A stretch of 64,000 bases of DNA from Cordylochernes scorpioides (GCA_030710605.1 CP092876.1:65844115-65908114), one strand, 5' to 3'. Counted from the stretch's first letter, positions 42,311-53,159 are shown. Numbers and translations are program-made. The notes: generated by a model from the sequence alone, not told the origin.

Positions 42311-42436
42311 TTGTTTCCCATTCTTAATATAGCTTCTCGGCCTTTTAGATAGGATCCCAGTGTCTACATAGTCTCTACGTAGTAGATATGTGGAAGGGGG
42401 CCACGATAAGTCCAATAAGAAGAAGGTTTAATGATA
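42310..42436 (+). repeat. U2 snRNA-derived repeat, copy 1
   Basis: ATAGCTTCTCGGCCTTTTAGATAGGATCCCAGTGT (about 42329-42363) matches the conserved 5' end of U2 snRNA, which reads A-U-C-GCUUCUCGGCCUUUUGGCUAAGAUC-A-AGUGU. It then diverges into CTACGTAGTAGATATGTGGAAGG. The Sm site and 3' hairpins are missing, so it is not a functional U2. The same 127-bp unit occurs at 43269-43396. Confidence 0.7.
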
Positions 42437-42439
42437 GAA

Positions 42440-43268
42440 CTTTGCTTTCAATGTATGAGGTTAGTAAACTCCAATCATTTTATCGATGCAATAGTTTATC
42501 CATTCTTTTCCATTACTGGAAGTTCGTGACTTCACTGATAAATTTTCTACATTCTGTTCTGACTCCGGCCAGCTATCTTTTTTCTTCTTGGATCAGTTTA
42601 GTTGATTTGTCTAATTTGGTCAGTCCATCTTCTTCTGGTTCTTCTTACTTCGCGACTTCCCTCAACCAACCCTTGAACAATGGTCTTCTTCAGGCATTTC
42701 TATTCTGTTCATATAGTCATAGTATCACAGATTGATGTTTTATAGATTAACCTTTTTTGAAATTGACAAATATTTTGCGCATATGATTCAACATCATTCC
42801 CAGACACGCTAGTGTGTGGTGCTAGCTACTGCCGCTACCTTAGAAGTAGACTTGTACCAGGATCTTTTTTAAAAACAGTCTATCCAATAAAAAAAAAAGA
42901 AAATGTTCAAACTCACGGTCATTTGCAACTAGATATAACAACGTTTACGTTCCCATATACCATAAAAATAATTAAAATACAAAGCAGATTCAACCAGAAG
43001 AATAAATGTTTGATCTTATATATGTGTGGCACGCAAAGGTGGTTCTGAGAATAGGCTCATGGCATGTGGTCGGCAATGAAAGGACTAAATAACTTATTCT
43101 TGCGTTATATGTTTGAATGGATGGGGATCCTATTTATTGGGTAATTATTTATTTCAACTGCAAAGAGCTATGCGTTGCAAATGAAACCTGCACCTAGGTT
43201 TAAATTGGTGAAATTGCTGGGAATTGTTGATTATAGAAATCCGCCCTTTAAAAAAAAGCTAAAACGTT
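42440..43268. other. spacer, no gene recognised
   Basis: A 115-codon frame at 42388-42735 begins inside the U2-derived repeat and shows no motif, so it was not annotated as a gene. Confidence 0.35.
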
Positions 43269-43396
43269 TAATTGTTCCCCATCCTTAATATAGCTTCTCG
43301 GCCTATTGGATAGGATCCCAGTGCCTACATAGTCTCTACGTAGTAGATATGTGGAAGGAAGCCACGATAAGTCCAATAAGAAGAAGGTTTAATGAT
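43269..43396 (+). repeat. U2 snRNA-derived repeat, copy 2
   Basis: Direct copy of 42310-42436 with the same U2-like start (CTTCTCGGCCTATTGGATAGGATCCCAG). It retains the TTGG of true U2, lost in copy 1. Both copies end at AGGTTTAATGATA. Confidence 0.7.
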
Positions 43397-43659
43397 AAGT
43401 CGATAATGATTGAACATGGAAGGTTGGTATTGTAGTCGCCAGCATACTGGGTAAATGGTGGTCTGGCTTGGCCGTTGATGGATGGACCATCTAGATCACT
43501 TGTAGATGAATGGTAATTGTTAGTTCCGGACACACCTAATCAAGAGAGCACACACTTGATTATTCACTACACATATGTTATCAGTCAGTTTCCGACATCA
43601 CGAGACCCGGAACGGTTCAGCGGTCAAATAGATCCCCTCACCCACTCAGTGATATTGCA

Positions 43660-44085
43660 ATGTGGAAAATTAGGGAAGAATTTATTAGAAAAATAAAATA
43701 AATATTTATTTCAGGCGAGAACAAACTATGAGTGACAAACAAAATAAGGAAGAAGTGTACAGAATAGCAAAATATAAACATAAAAAATAATACTCTGCTA
43801 ATAAAATAATAAATAATTTGTTACATAGCTCCTTCCCTATGGGAGCTGTGACCCACAGTTAGCAATTATTGTAGTTACTAACATGAATCTGACGTGCTTC
43901 TGCTAAGGATTCCATCAAAGTCTTGGAAATTTGTCCCTAGTACCTTTGCGTCCTTTTTCTTGCGGCGTGAAGAGCGGCTTTGTCGTCGTATCGTCTATAG
44001 GGACATCGTCATCTTGGAGAGTAACAAATATAAACATAAAAATAATACCCTGCTAATAAAATAATAAATACTTTGTTACAGTATA
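43660..44085 (+). repeat. dispersed repeat (partner of 13690-13862) with a short second copy
   Basis: 43663-43830 is the inverse of 13690-13862. 44028-44084 repeats the CAAATATAAACATAAAA / CTGCTAATAAAATAATAAATACTTTGTTAC end again. Confidence 0.7.
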
Positions 44086-44620
44086 TAGCCAGGGAATAAA
44101 CAGTCTAAGAAAAATAACTATTTACAATTGTGTACTTTTGTGAGGTTTTCACATTAGGAATAAGCGACACACCAGAGAAGTATTAAACATGAGGCATACT
44201 AGTTTACAATAGTTTATAAAACTGTATTTAAGAAGATAAATACGCACAGAGGTGAAGAGGGAATTTCAAACGATCGTTTAACTAGGCTTAAAAAGCGCGG
44301 GAAACGTCAAGAGATTGGAGCCAATTATTTCTCTGTAATCACACCTGTCACCGCCAAGTTGGAAGTGAAGATAAAAAGAGAACATTAAAGAATTTTTTAA
44401 AAAGGTAATGACACTCTAAAAAGATCGTAAATGGATTTTCATTACCTAAAAAAGCTAATAGTGAAAAGGCGATTTTGAAAGAAATTTAAAATTTGGCGGA
44501 AGTGCGCCGCCCAACACGGCAGCCGAATGTTTTTATTTAATTTGATGATCGGCTGACTGACTAAACGACCGCCTGCTCATTGAATACTTCACCTTTCTGT
44601 ATTGATTCTGGAGGTACGGG
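44085..44620. other. spacer, nothing recognised
   Basis: AT-rich, with one GCGC-containing patch near 44505-44520. No gene. Confidence 0.35.
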
Positions 44621-44624
44621 ATTG

Positions 44625-46050
44625 AACATGGACCACCCGTAACTAGAGATTGATCCAGGGAACATGTACCGTCCGTAACTGGAGACTGATCCAGAGAACA
44701 TGTATCATCCGTAACTGGGAATTGATTCTGGGAACATGTACTACCCGTAACTAGGAATTTATCCAGGGAACATGTACCATCCGTAACTGGGATGGATCCA
44801 GGAAATATGTACCATCCGTAACTAGGGATTTATTTAGGGAACATGTACCATTCGTAACTGGGGATTGATCCAGGGAGTATGTACCATCCGTAACTAGGAA
44901 TTGATTCTGGGAACATGTACCATCCGTAACTAGGGATTGATCCAGGGAATATGTACCATCCGTAACTGGGATTGATCCAGGGAATATGTACCATCCGTAA
45001 CTGGGGATTGATCCAGGGAACATGTGCCATCCGTAACTGGGGATTTACCTGGGAACATGTACTATCCGGAACTGGGAATTGATTCTGGGAACATCTACTA
45101 TTTGTAACTGGGAATTGATTCTGGGAACAAGTACCATCCATAACTAGGATTTGATTCTAGGAACATGTGCCATCCGTAACTGGGGATTGATCCAGGGAAC
45201 ATGTACCATCCGTAACTAGGAATTGATTCTGGGAACATGTATCATCCGTAACTGGGATTGATCCAGGGAACATGTGCCATCCGTAACTGGGGATTTATCC
45301 AGGGAACGTGTACCATCCGTAACTGGGAATTGATTCTGGGAACATGTATCATCCGTAACTGGGATTGATCCAGAGAACATGTACCATCCGTAACTGGGGA
45401 TTGATCCAGGGAACATGTACCATCCGTAACTGGGAATTGATTCTGGGAACATGTACTATCCGTAACTGGGAATTGGTCCAGCGAACATGTACTATCCGTA
45501 ACTGGGAATTGGTTCAGCGAACATGTACTATCCGTAACTGGGAATTGGTTCAGCTAACATATACTATCCTTAACTGGGGATTGATCCAGGGAACATGTAT
45601 CATCCATAACTGGGATTGATCCAGGGAACATGTACCATCCGTAACTGGGGATTTATCCAGGGAACGTGTACCATCCGTAACTGGGAATTGATTCTGGGAA
45701 CATGTATCATCCGTAACTGGGATTGATCCAGAGAACATATACCATCCGTAACTGGGGATTGATCCAGGGAACATGTACTATCCGTAACTGGGAATTGGTT
45801 CAGCGAACATGTACTATCCGTAACTGGGAATTGGTTCAGCTAACATATACTATCCTTAACTGGGGATTGATCCAGGGAACATGTACGATCCGTAATTGGG
45901 ATTGATACAGGGAACATGTACTATCCGTAACTGGGAATTGATTCTGGGAACATGTACTATCCGTAACTGGGAATTGATTCTGGGAACATGTACTATCCGT
46001 AACTGGGAATTGATTCTGGCAACATGTACCATCTGGAACTGGGGATTGAT
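44625..46050. repeat. 35-36-bp minisatellite, about 40 copies
   Basis: The unit GGAACATGTACCATCCGTAACTGGGGATTGATCCA recurs with CCAGG/TCTGG variants. Blocks of several units are repeated at larger scale: 45230-45440 resembles 45590-45780. Because 36 is a multiple of three, both strands show 12-residue repeats (e.g. GTCTIRNWELI). These frames break often and are judged noncoding. Confidence 0.93.
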
Positions 46051-46449
46051 CTACTATCCTAAAAAGTATTTTTCTATAATTTCTCCACCTATTGCAAGAA
46101 TATTTTCAAATTTACCGATATATATAAGCTCAATATAGGTGTAAAGGCTAGGCCTGGGGAATGGCGAATAGACTTGGAACAGGCCTGGCAAATTATACAA
46201 AACAGCGTTATAATTAATTCACACGTGGCATTATGAATATTTAACTATCTTCTGCATCTTTGATGGCCCGTCCAGCACGTCTGCAGGAAATAAAGAGATA
46301 TACCTCCTTTCAATTCCATAAAACACTACATGGACGCAGATTGTTCATTTGTTTCTCGAATGAAAGGAATCTATTATTTATATATGATTAAAAATTATTG
46401 AATCCATTTTTTTACCAAAAAATATCGCAAAAACTGATTTAAAATTAAA
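46050..46449. other. spacer, nothing recognised
   Basis: AT-rich, no gene. Confidence 0.35.
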
Positions 46450-46814
46450 GCACGAATGTTCCTTTTACACATAAAACAAACTCCTACTGTCCTTACGACG
46501 ATTCCTTTTATATATGCTACACTGAATGTTGGGTGGTATCTCAGAAATGGTATTCAAAAGCAAACTATGGACACATATGATTTTAGAACAGAAGGACCTT
46601 ATATAAATCACCCTCTCTCTCTTCAGTGCAGCATATATAAGCAGACTCGTCCAATACAGTATTAGATCTCTAAGAAACGGTCTGGTAGATTCAATTAGCA
46701 AAACCGCTGGGAGGATTCAATACTGATGAGCCAAGTTCCCCATATATATATATATTTTTTTATCACAGTAAGGACAGTAGAAGTTTGTTTTATGTATAGA
46801 AGAAACATTCGTGC
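46450..46814. mobile_element. MITE, family X, complete copy (365 bp)
   Basis: Terminal inverted repeats of about 60 bp: GCACGAATGTTCCTTTTACAC, then ATAAAACAAACTCCTACTG and TCCTTAC, with the complement at the right. Inside are CCAATACAGTATTAG, the AAACCGCTGGGAGG block and ACTGATGAGCCAAG, seen in the partial copies elsewhere. It has no coding capacity. The superfamily is not clear. Confidence 0.8.
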
Positions 46815-47221
46815 TTCAATACTTTCCTTTCTTGAATATAGATAACTCGTTTATTCATATATACAAATTAAATTACAAAATTCTGGAGGGCAATTAATTG
46901 AATGATATCTATCAAGAATTATAACACAACATTCCCACAGTTTCAGATGATATTCTGACAATTCACAGAATATATATTGCGGAAATATGTAAAGTTGCAT
47001 ATCTTATAGCGCTCTCCTATTGACCCTCTTAACCACTAGAAATTCGCTAGATCCTTCTAAAAATTCGGTTTACAGTAATTTTGGAATTTCTATTCGACGT
47101 CAATTAATTTGCTGTAAAATTGCTGTGGGAGTTGAAGAACACGAAATAGTTTAATAATTAAAATTTATAAATCTGTCTCTATAAAAAACACAATAATTTG
47201 TAAGAATTTTAAACAATTCTT

Positions 47222-47390
47222 GACGCGAATGTTTTTAAATAAAACAATTTTCTACTGCCTTTACTGCAATAATAGAATAATTGGAGGGCTTTGCTTATCA
47301 GTAATGAACCCACCCATTACTGTATTTCATGATTGCACAGAAGGCAGTTGAAAATTGTTTTATTTTTAAAATGAACATACGCATCAAAAA
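47222..47390. mobile_element. MITE, family X, short copy
   Basis: Ends GACGCGAATGTTTTTAAATA and the diverged complement ...ATGAACATACGCATC enclose CTACTGCCTTTACTGCAATAA and GGAGGGCTTTGCTTATCAG. The arms pair over about 50 bp. Confidence 0.75.
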
Positions 47391-47533
47391 TAGTTTAAAT
47401 TTCGTATAACAGGTGGCGCGCTAATGCATCAAAACAAAAAGTTGTATTGTAACTGTAGTCGGATGACACCGCCCCTAGATACTACACTTTGATCTAAGCT
47501 TAAAAGACTCTGCCGCTGAGTGATATTGTCCAA

Positions 47534-47581
47534 CTAGCCGAATGACCCGAGCAACGCCCGTGTTACAATTATAAATTGGCG
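47534..47581 (-). mobile_element. Helitron 3' end, minus strand
   Basis: The minus strand reads GGCGCCAATTTATAATTGTAAC, a CGGGC/GCTCG hairpin, then TCATTCGGCTAG ending at 47534 before a T. It is nearly identical to the end of the Helitron at 19020-19098. Its 5' TC end was not found; a foldback element interrupts it at 47582. Confidence 0.75.
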
Positions 47582-47730
47582 CCTTAAATAAATGCATATA
47601 TTAGTTAATAACTATAGCCTATGTGCTTTATCTGTCTATGTGCTGTTGGCTTCCGTAGGCGTCTCTTACTGGGGAAAAGGAAAGAGAGGATTCCATTTAG
47701 TTATTAACTAATATATGCATTTATTTAAGG
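47582..47730. repeat. foldback MITE with perfect 33-bp arms
   Basis: CCTTAAATAAATGCATATAT... (47582-47614) and its exact complement (47698-47730) enclose an 83-bp loop. It is inserted in the Helitron tail. Confidence 0.85.
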
Positions 47731-48020
47731 AGCGACCCGCTCCAACACAATAGTTACAAAAACCAAAAGGCGAGTGGGGGGGGGGGCAAAGTCAAAAACA
47801 AAGTGTCTCGCGCAGTGGCGGCGCCATCGTAGCGAACCAATAGGAGAGCGCCATTCCAAAAAAAAAAAAAAGCAAACGGTGACAGAGATGAAGAACGCAT
47901 GACGCTCGTAACTGTATATAGACTATTTTATTATCATTATTATTGAAAACAGGGTCAGGTACACAGAGATGACCAGGAATCAAGACACTGCACAATTATA
48001 ATTTAGAATTCGAAACTATT

Positions 48021-48151
48021 ATAGACGCCTATATAATTCTTTAAAAAATTAAACAATTTTCTACTGCAATGAAAAATTAATGGGAGGGCCTGGCTCTCAT
48101 CAGTGGTGAACCATCTCAGAGTTTTAATTTTCAAAAGAATCATACGCGTCT
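48021..48151. mobile_element. MITE, family X, short copy
   Basis: TTATAGACGCCTATATAATTC and the complement ...GAATCATACGCGTCTATAATA flank TCTACTGCAATGAAAAATTA, GGGAGGGCCTGGCTC and ATCAGTGGTGAACC. Confidence 0.75.
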
Positions 48152-48214
48152 ATAATAGCTTCAAATTGTCATAACATATGGCGTGCTATTGTATCTTATT
48201 ACAATTGTAATTGG

Positions 48215-48516
48215 GGGTCGGTGGAAGGATGGTCTAAACCGTTGGTTTTCGACCGCTACAACCCAAGTTCGATTCACGCATTGGGCACTTTTTTTCTGAT
48301 TTAAAAAAAGCTCCAATGGCCTCCGATTCTTGCAAAAGTCCAACCCTACCAGCGAGTGCAAGTAATCAAACAGGGCTTTGGCACATTTGTAAGTGCAAAG
48401 TCGAACTGCTTTTACATGTGTAGACATGTGGTTCACTTACAGTAAAAAGCAGTCGCTAACTACTCACCATGATTATCATGGCCTGTACCACGTGTACTAG
48501 GGATAAGAAAAAAAAA
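48215..48516 (+). repeat. SINE-1 (tRNA-derived)
   Basis: The head GTCGGTGGAAGGATGGTCTAAACCGTTGG leads to a degraded box B (AAGTTCGATTC), then A-rich linker and the family body: CTCCAATGGCCTCCGATTCTTGC, ACCCTACCAGCGAGTGCAAG, a TGTAGACATGTGG block and GATTATCATGGCCTGTACCA. It ends in an A-tract. Transcription would be by RNA polymerase III. Confidence 0.75.
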
Positions 48517-48719
48517 CAATTGTAATTAGATAACAGGCTTATGTGTTGTAAATATGTAAATACACTGTTTAATACAATTTTAGAGAAAACCTGGAATCAA
48601 ATGAAAGATATCATCATCATTACTGGTAATACTAAAACTAGTGTAGTATAGTTGTGTTAGTAATTCGATGGTATATTTATATCAATATCATTTTCTGTCC
48701 TCATGATATTTTAATTAAC

Positions 48720-48840
48720 CCATTAACAGACTTATTTACGAAAAAGGCATCTCCTGAGCGTGAAACTAAAAGTTGCTAAATAAAGAAATGCCTTTTTCAT
48801 AATTTATCCGCCTTATCCAAGTACAATTTCACTTTTGTAC
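48720..48840. repeat. family A hammerhead-repeat fragments, head to head
   Basis: The monomer start (AAAAAGGCATCTCCTGAGCGTG) is followed by the reverse complement of a monomer end-plus-start (GAAATGCCTTTTTCATAATTTATCC...). No ribozyme core is present. Confidence 0.55.
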
Positions 48841-48859
48841 TACTTATTTTCACATTGTT

Positions 48860-49065
48860 TGACTTTATCACGGACTTCTGGCCATATACGAGTCAGTAGA
48901 CGAGTGGGTAACACCCTCGATTCCCGACAGTCATGAACCGGGATTGAATCCCGCGTTAACCTTTTGTTTAATATGTGAATAACTTTCACATATTATTCAT
49001 TGCTGCAATTATCATAAACTAGGTTGCTCTTGTTGAGCGGTACCTAATAAAATGATTTTGGAATT
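48860..49065 (+). repeat. SINE-2 (tRNA-derived)
   Basis: Box B-like GGGATTGAATCCC is preceded by a tRNA-like head (GAGTCAGTAGACGAGTGGGTAAC). The body has ATGTGAATAACTTTCACATATT, TTGCTGCAATTATCATAAAC and GGTTGCTCTTGTTGAGCGGTACC. An inverted copy is at 53170-53335. Confidence 0.7.
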
Positions 49066-49084
49066 GGTCTTCTGGCCTTAACTA

Positions 49085-49360
49085 CCCGTTTCATGATTAT
49101 TCAGGATGCCTGAATGACCAGTTTTTTGGTCGTTGAGGTACAGTTTGCACTACGCTGACGAAGGCCAATAGTCCGTAACGCGTATGTGGTTAGCTTTTCT
49201 TGATCAATTAAGAATGCGTATTTGGCCAATTCTGGAATAAATAAAAATCATCGAATAGTTGATATTTATTCCGATAAATGGCTCAGGCCATCATTAACTT
49301 TTAGTTGCACGATCAGGAAATGCCCTTTTTCTTAATTTATGCACCTGATCTCTCATTACA
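49085..49360 (+). repeat. family A hammerhead repeat, inverted relative to 40840
   Basis: The plus strand carries the ribozyme strand here. The end shows the junction of monomer start and end (TTAATTTATGCACCTGATC), consistent with a tandem origin. Confidence 0.7.
49148..49192 (+). ncRNA. hammerhead ribozyme, decayed
   Basis: CUGACGA at 49155-49161 is intact. The second box is GUAA rather than GAAA, and stem II (AGGCCAAUAGUCC) is mispaired. The palindromic ACGCGU and the GUAUGUGG after it remain. Confidence 0.6.
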
Positions 49361-49625
49361 ATATCACTTTTGTTCTATTTTTCAGAATTATTTAGGTTAT
49401 TTAGAAACCATGGTACTGAATCCTGCAATGCTAACATTATATCCTATCACAGTTTCTTCCGGACAGACGTAATATAATGTGGAAATGTATATGTAATGAC
49501 AGATTATGCAAATTAACCCGGTACTAATTAACATATTCCGGAGTAGGAATTATGACCCCTCCAAATATATCTCTATACCGTGTCAAATATCAGATTGGTC
49601 AAATACACATGTGCGTATATATGTA

Positions 49626-49838
49626 TACACTCATGGACAAATGTTAAGGAAGTTTTACCTTTCAGCATGAATGTCAGGATTCAGACAATAACTCTGAAAG
49701 ATATTTGATACACCGTGACCTTTATTAAAGATACACAAGATAACCAAGTATGAACAAAATTGCCTCTATCTCCTTAAAACAAAGACGACCGGCGACATCA
49801 AAATATGAAACATCCTCAAGTTTGGTCCATGAGTATAT
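49626..49838. mobile_element. Tc1/mariner-type MITE, family T
   Basis: Ends ACACTCATGGACAAATGTTAAGG and CCTCAAGTTTGGTCCATGAGTAT are inverted repeats. The interior has GACAATAACTCTGAAAGATAT and the ACACAAGATAACCAAGTATGAAC block. Copies also lie at 19930, 23320, 50489 and 50955. Confidence 0.8.
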
Positions 49839-49879
49839 ATATATAAGCAAATATTTATTTTCATAATGCATTAGGGCTC

Positions 49880-50040
49880 AATCTGTTATAAGAATTTGAA
49901 ACTATTTTTAACGCATTTTTTTATTTCCAAAATAAAATAAATTTCTACTGCTCTTTCTAAATGATAAAATGATGGGAGGGCCTGGCTTATCAGTGGTTAA
50001 ACCACCAAGCGGTTTCACCAGTTTAATTTACCACATGTAA
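49880..50040. repeat. MITE-like repeat, family X (fragment)
   Basis: CTACTGCTCTTTCTAAATGATA, GGGAGGGCCTGGCTTATCAG and a GCGGTTTCACC block. The right terminal repeat is missing. Confidence 0.65.
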
Positions 50041-50168
50041 TATTGAATTAGTCTGTTTTGCTTCTATACCGATACTGAAATTAACTCTTGGTAATGTACA
50101 ATATTTTGAATGAACTATAGAAATAAGCTTCTTTCTCGAGGACCTTATAAATACATATAATTATAATA

Positions 50169-50370
50169 AATTAAAAAGGCATATATTGGATCAAAATAGA
50201 ATTTATTTTACCAATATTTCAGTTGGCTGAACGCCAACCCTTATCAAGGTATTATAACACTGGTTTTGACACTTTAAAATGTTATAACACCTTGATAAAG
50301 GTTGGCGTTCAGCCAACTGAAATATTGGTAAAATAAATGATATTTTGATCCAATATATGCCTTTTTAATT
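50169..50370. repeat. foldback element, family D, copy 1
   Basis: About 85-bp arms beginning AATTAAAAAGGCATATATTGG. In each arm: UUGAUAA, a long hairpin (GUUGGC/GCCAAC), then GAAAUAUUGG, reading outward. Box order and UAUUGG match the Penelope element end at 20375-20455. Confidence 0.75.
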
Positions 50371-50488
50371 AAAGTTTATTCATGGATTGCCCTATTTTCA
50401 AAACAATATAATTATATAGCTTTAGCTAGACCTGTTTATTAATTTGTCATCACAGTATAGGACAGTTGGAGGTGTGTTTTACTCTACC

Positions 50489-50688
50489 CTCATTGACAAA
50501 ACTTAAAGAAGTGTAAAGTCTTTGATATCGTCTATTTAAATTTTAATGAGACAATTTTGTTCACACTTGGTTATCTCATATGTCTTCTATAAAGGTCAAT
50601 TTTAAACAAATATCTTTCATAGTTATTTTCTGAATCCCGATATAGATGCTAAAAGGTACAACTTCCTTAAGTTTTGTACATGAGTGTA
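50489..50688. mobile_element. Tc1/mariner-type MITE, family T
   Basis: CTCATTGACAAAACTTAAAGAAG and CTTCCTTAAGTTTTGTACATGAG are the terminal inverted repeats. The interior is inverted relative to the copy at 49626. Confidence 0.8.
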
Positions 50689-50954
50689 AAATGAAAATTG
50701 GTGCTTATTTGGTATCGTTTTTGGTTAATCATCTTGAATATATTTGGTGCGTTATCGCCTTATGTTTACTATATTCATTTATTCAAATTTCAAAAGCAAG
50801 CTTTCGAGAAAGGGATCTTTAGCAGGCCTTTGACCTAATACAAGACTTTGGAAGACGAAGGTATCATGAACCTAATATGTCACGTTTGTTATGCGGAGGC
50901 TCACTTTGAGAACCCCATGCTGGTAGCATATAAATACTCGTAAAATGTAAAATA

Positions 50955-51152
50955 CGCTCATAGTCAAATCTTAAGGAGTGAAAGTCTTTGATGTTGTCGG
51001 TCGTCTATATTTTTAGGAGACAGTCAATTTTGTTCAATTAGGTTATCTCGTGTGTCTTCAATAAAGGTCACTGTGTATCAAATATCTCTCTGTTATTATC
51101 TGAATCCTGATATAGATGCTTAAAGGAACAACTTTCTTAAGTTTTGTAATTA
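50955..51152. mobile_element. Tc1/mariner-type MITE, family T
   Basis: GCTCATAGTCAAATCTTAAGGAG and ACTTTCTTAAGTTTTGTAA are the ends. The body follows the 50489 copy block by block. Confidence 0.75.
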
Positions 51153-51695
51153 AATGCACCTATTTTATTTTAATGAAAATTTACAATTATGATAATATGC
51201 GTAATATATGCAAATATAAAGTTTATATAATTAATACAATATGTTATACAAGTCATATATGTATTCATCTGGCAGTGAAGAAAGTAGAAAGTTGTTTTAT
51301 CTATTAAAGTAAAAAATGCGCCACAAAGTATGGTATCTCAACTTAAACAAGTGTGTCCTGGAATGTACGGAACAAGTTCTTTAACTGGGAGAAATGTTAT
51401 TTAAGTTGTTATTATAACCACAGGGCTGTCCTGCTATTGTTGTCGGGAGATGGGAAACTAATAAATTATTTAAATATTTTCCACCATTTCTTTCTCTATT
51501 TCTACAGCCATTTCCATTCCAGAACTTCTAGGGTCATTTAGCTCCACTTTACTTTGTTCATCATTAGGATTTTAACTTTTAAATATGTTAATATTGATTC
51601 AGATTTTACATTATTGCTAATATGGGGGAAAATATTGTGTATATATTATATCCTTCTGAAAAAATGAAAAATTCACAATTTAAATAATTAGATAA
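51152..51695. other. AT-rich spacer
   Basis: No feature recognised. Confidence 0.35.
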
Positions 51696-51699
51696 TAAG

Positions 51700-52000
51700 G
51701 GAGTTGGTGGAAGGATGGTCTAAACCGTTGGTTTTCGACCGCTACGACTCGGGATCGAATCCCGCACTGGGAACTTTTTACTAATTAAAATAAAATGCTC
51801 CAATGGCCCCCGATTCTTGCAAAGTTCAACCCTACCAGCAAGTGCAAGTAACCAAACGGGGCTGAGGCACATTTGTAAGAGCAAAAGTCGAACTGGTTTT
51901 CACATGTGTAGACATGGGGTGCAATTTACAGTCAAAACAATCGCCAACTTCTACCCATTATGATTATCATGGCCTGTACCATGTGTACTAGGGATAATAA
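51700..52000 (+). repeat. SINE-1 (tRNA-derived), best copy
   Basis: GAGTTGGTGGAAGGATGGTC head, box B GGGATCGAATCCC (51752-51764), body as in 48215-48516, ending GGGATAATAATATTTTT. The head and body line up with the other copies over their full length. Confidence 0.8.
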
Positions 52001-52021
52001 TATTTTTAAAAATATTTATGT

Positions 52022-52230
52022 AATAAAAAGCCATATATAGGATTGCATAAAAATATTTATTTGCCAATATTTCGGTTAGCTGAATGCTAACCTTAGTCAA
52101 GGCATTACATTTTATATAAACCTTTAAGCCTATATAAAGTGTGTGATCACTTGACAAAGGTTGGCGTTCAGCCAACCAACATATTGGTAAATAAATATTT
52201 TTATTCAATCCAATATATTCATTTTTATTA
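52022..52230. repeat. foldback element, family D, copy 2
   Basis: Arms start TAATAAAAAGCCATATATAGG. Hammerhead-like boxes occur as in copy 1 (e.g. UUGACAAAGGUUGGCGUUCAGCCAAC near 52153-52180), more diverged. Confidence 0.65.
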
Positions 52231-52680
52231 CCTAAAAATTCGTATAATTGCGCGTCTTATAAGTTATTTTCTTGAATTCTAGTAATTCTCTTATGGTTTC
52301 AAATATAGCACAACCTTGTTCTAGCAAACCCCAATATAATTGAACTTTTAATTCTCACTCTCTAGCCATTTTAATCAGAAAGTTTGATGTTGGGTTTTAA
52401 AATTAGTTAAGTAAAATAGGTAGGTCTTTATTTAAAGATGGTTTCAACTTTGTTATCTTTCAATGGAATGAAGCTGGGGAGATTATTCTAGGTCCATTAT
52501 AATGATAAAGATCCTTACCTGATTTTACACTTTGATTAAATCAACAAGGAATCGAGAGGGATCAAATATAATAATGTAATGAATAAGGCCAAGTTCGCTA
52601 TATCCCCTGTTGGGTTTAACGAGGTTGAATTGTATACCTTCTACATTCACTAACAAAATATTTTGAATGATTAGTCTTCA
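52230..52680. other. AT-rich spacer
   Basis: No feature recognised. Confidence 0.35.
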
Positions 52681-53040
52681 TCTTTCTTATCTCCACCCAA
52701 TCATATTAGGGTATCAAGCTTTGTAAAGTTGACAACCAATCATGACTGGGTGAAGTAGAATGCGTCTGCCTTTGTCATTAAGACTGGGAGCACTACTCAG
52801 TGGTAGGCCGACTTAGCTCCAAAAGAAATGGCCGCCTCTGACATGAGAAACAGACGTCATGAGCAACCGCTCCTAACATGGAGTACAAACGTTGCTCCTT
52901 CTGTATCCCTGGATTAGGAGCCCTTACAGGGTAGTATCAGCCGTGCCAGCTGAGCCCAGTTTTTTTAGTGAGCTTGTTATTGCTCTCCCTCAATCTTTTT
53001 CATCCGGGCTTGGGACCGGCAAAGGCGGAGTTGAATGATT
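52681..53040 (+). repeat. unclassified repeat, inverted copy at 60018-60168
   Basis: 52681-52835 (ATCTCCACCCAATCATATTAGGG ... GGCCGACTTAGCTCCAA) is the reverse complement of 60018-60168. 52835-53040 continues with GC-richer sequence (CCCTGGATTAGGAGCCCTTAC; GGGCTTGGGACCGGCAAAGGCGG) that looks like a non-LTR element 3' UTR, but no coding part is present. Confidence 0.6.
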
Positions 53041-53159
53041 AGTTAATCTTGTTTATCGATTCTATGTGTTGTGACGGAATATCAAAACGTAATACAAGTT
53101 TGCAGAGGCCTGTACTTATGTTGCTATATCATGTTTGATTGATGTGATACAGTCAGTTA

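Noticed and set aside
42329..42363. Functional U2 snRNA gene
   Set aside because: Similarity ends after about 35 bases; the branch-site region, Sm site and 3' hairpins are missing.
42388..42735. 115-codon plus-strand frame as a gene
   Set aside because: It begins inside the U2-derived repeat, has no recognised motif and no splice or promoter evidence.
44625..46050. CRISPR-like array
   Set aside because: Units are contiguous with no unique spacers, and the genome is eukaryotic. It is a minisatellite.
47754..47900. G-run and CpG patch (GTGGGGGGGGGGC, GGCGGCGCC) as a promoter
   Set aside because: No adjacent reading frame. It lies within or beside the interrupted Helitron tail and looks like element sequence.
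48735..48765. CCTGAGCGTGAAAC as a hammerhead core
   Set aside because: The spacing between CUGA-like and GAAA boxes leaves no stem II. It is just the start of the family A monomer.
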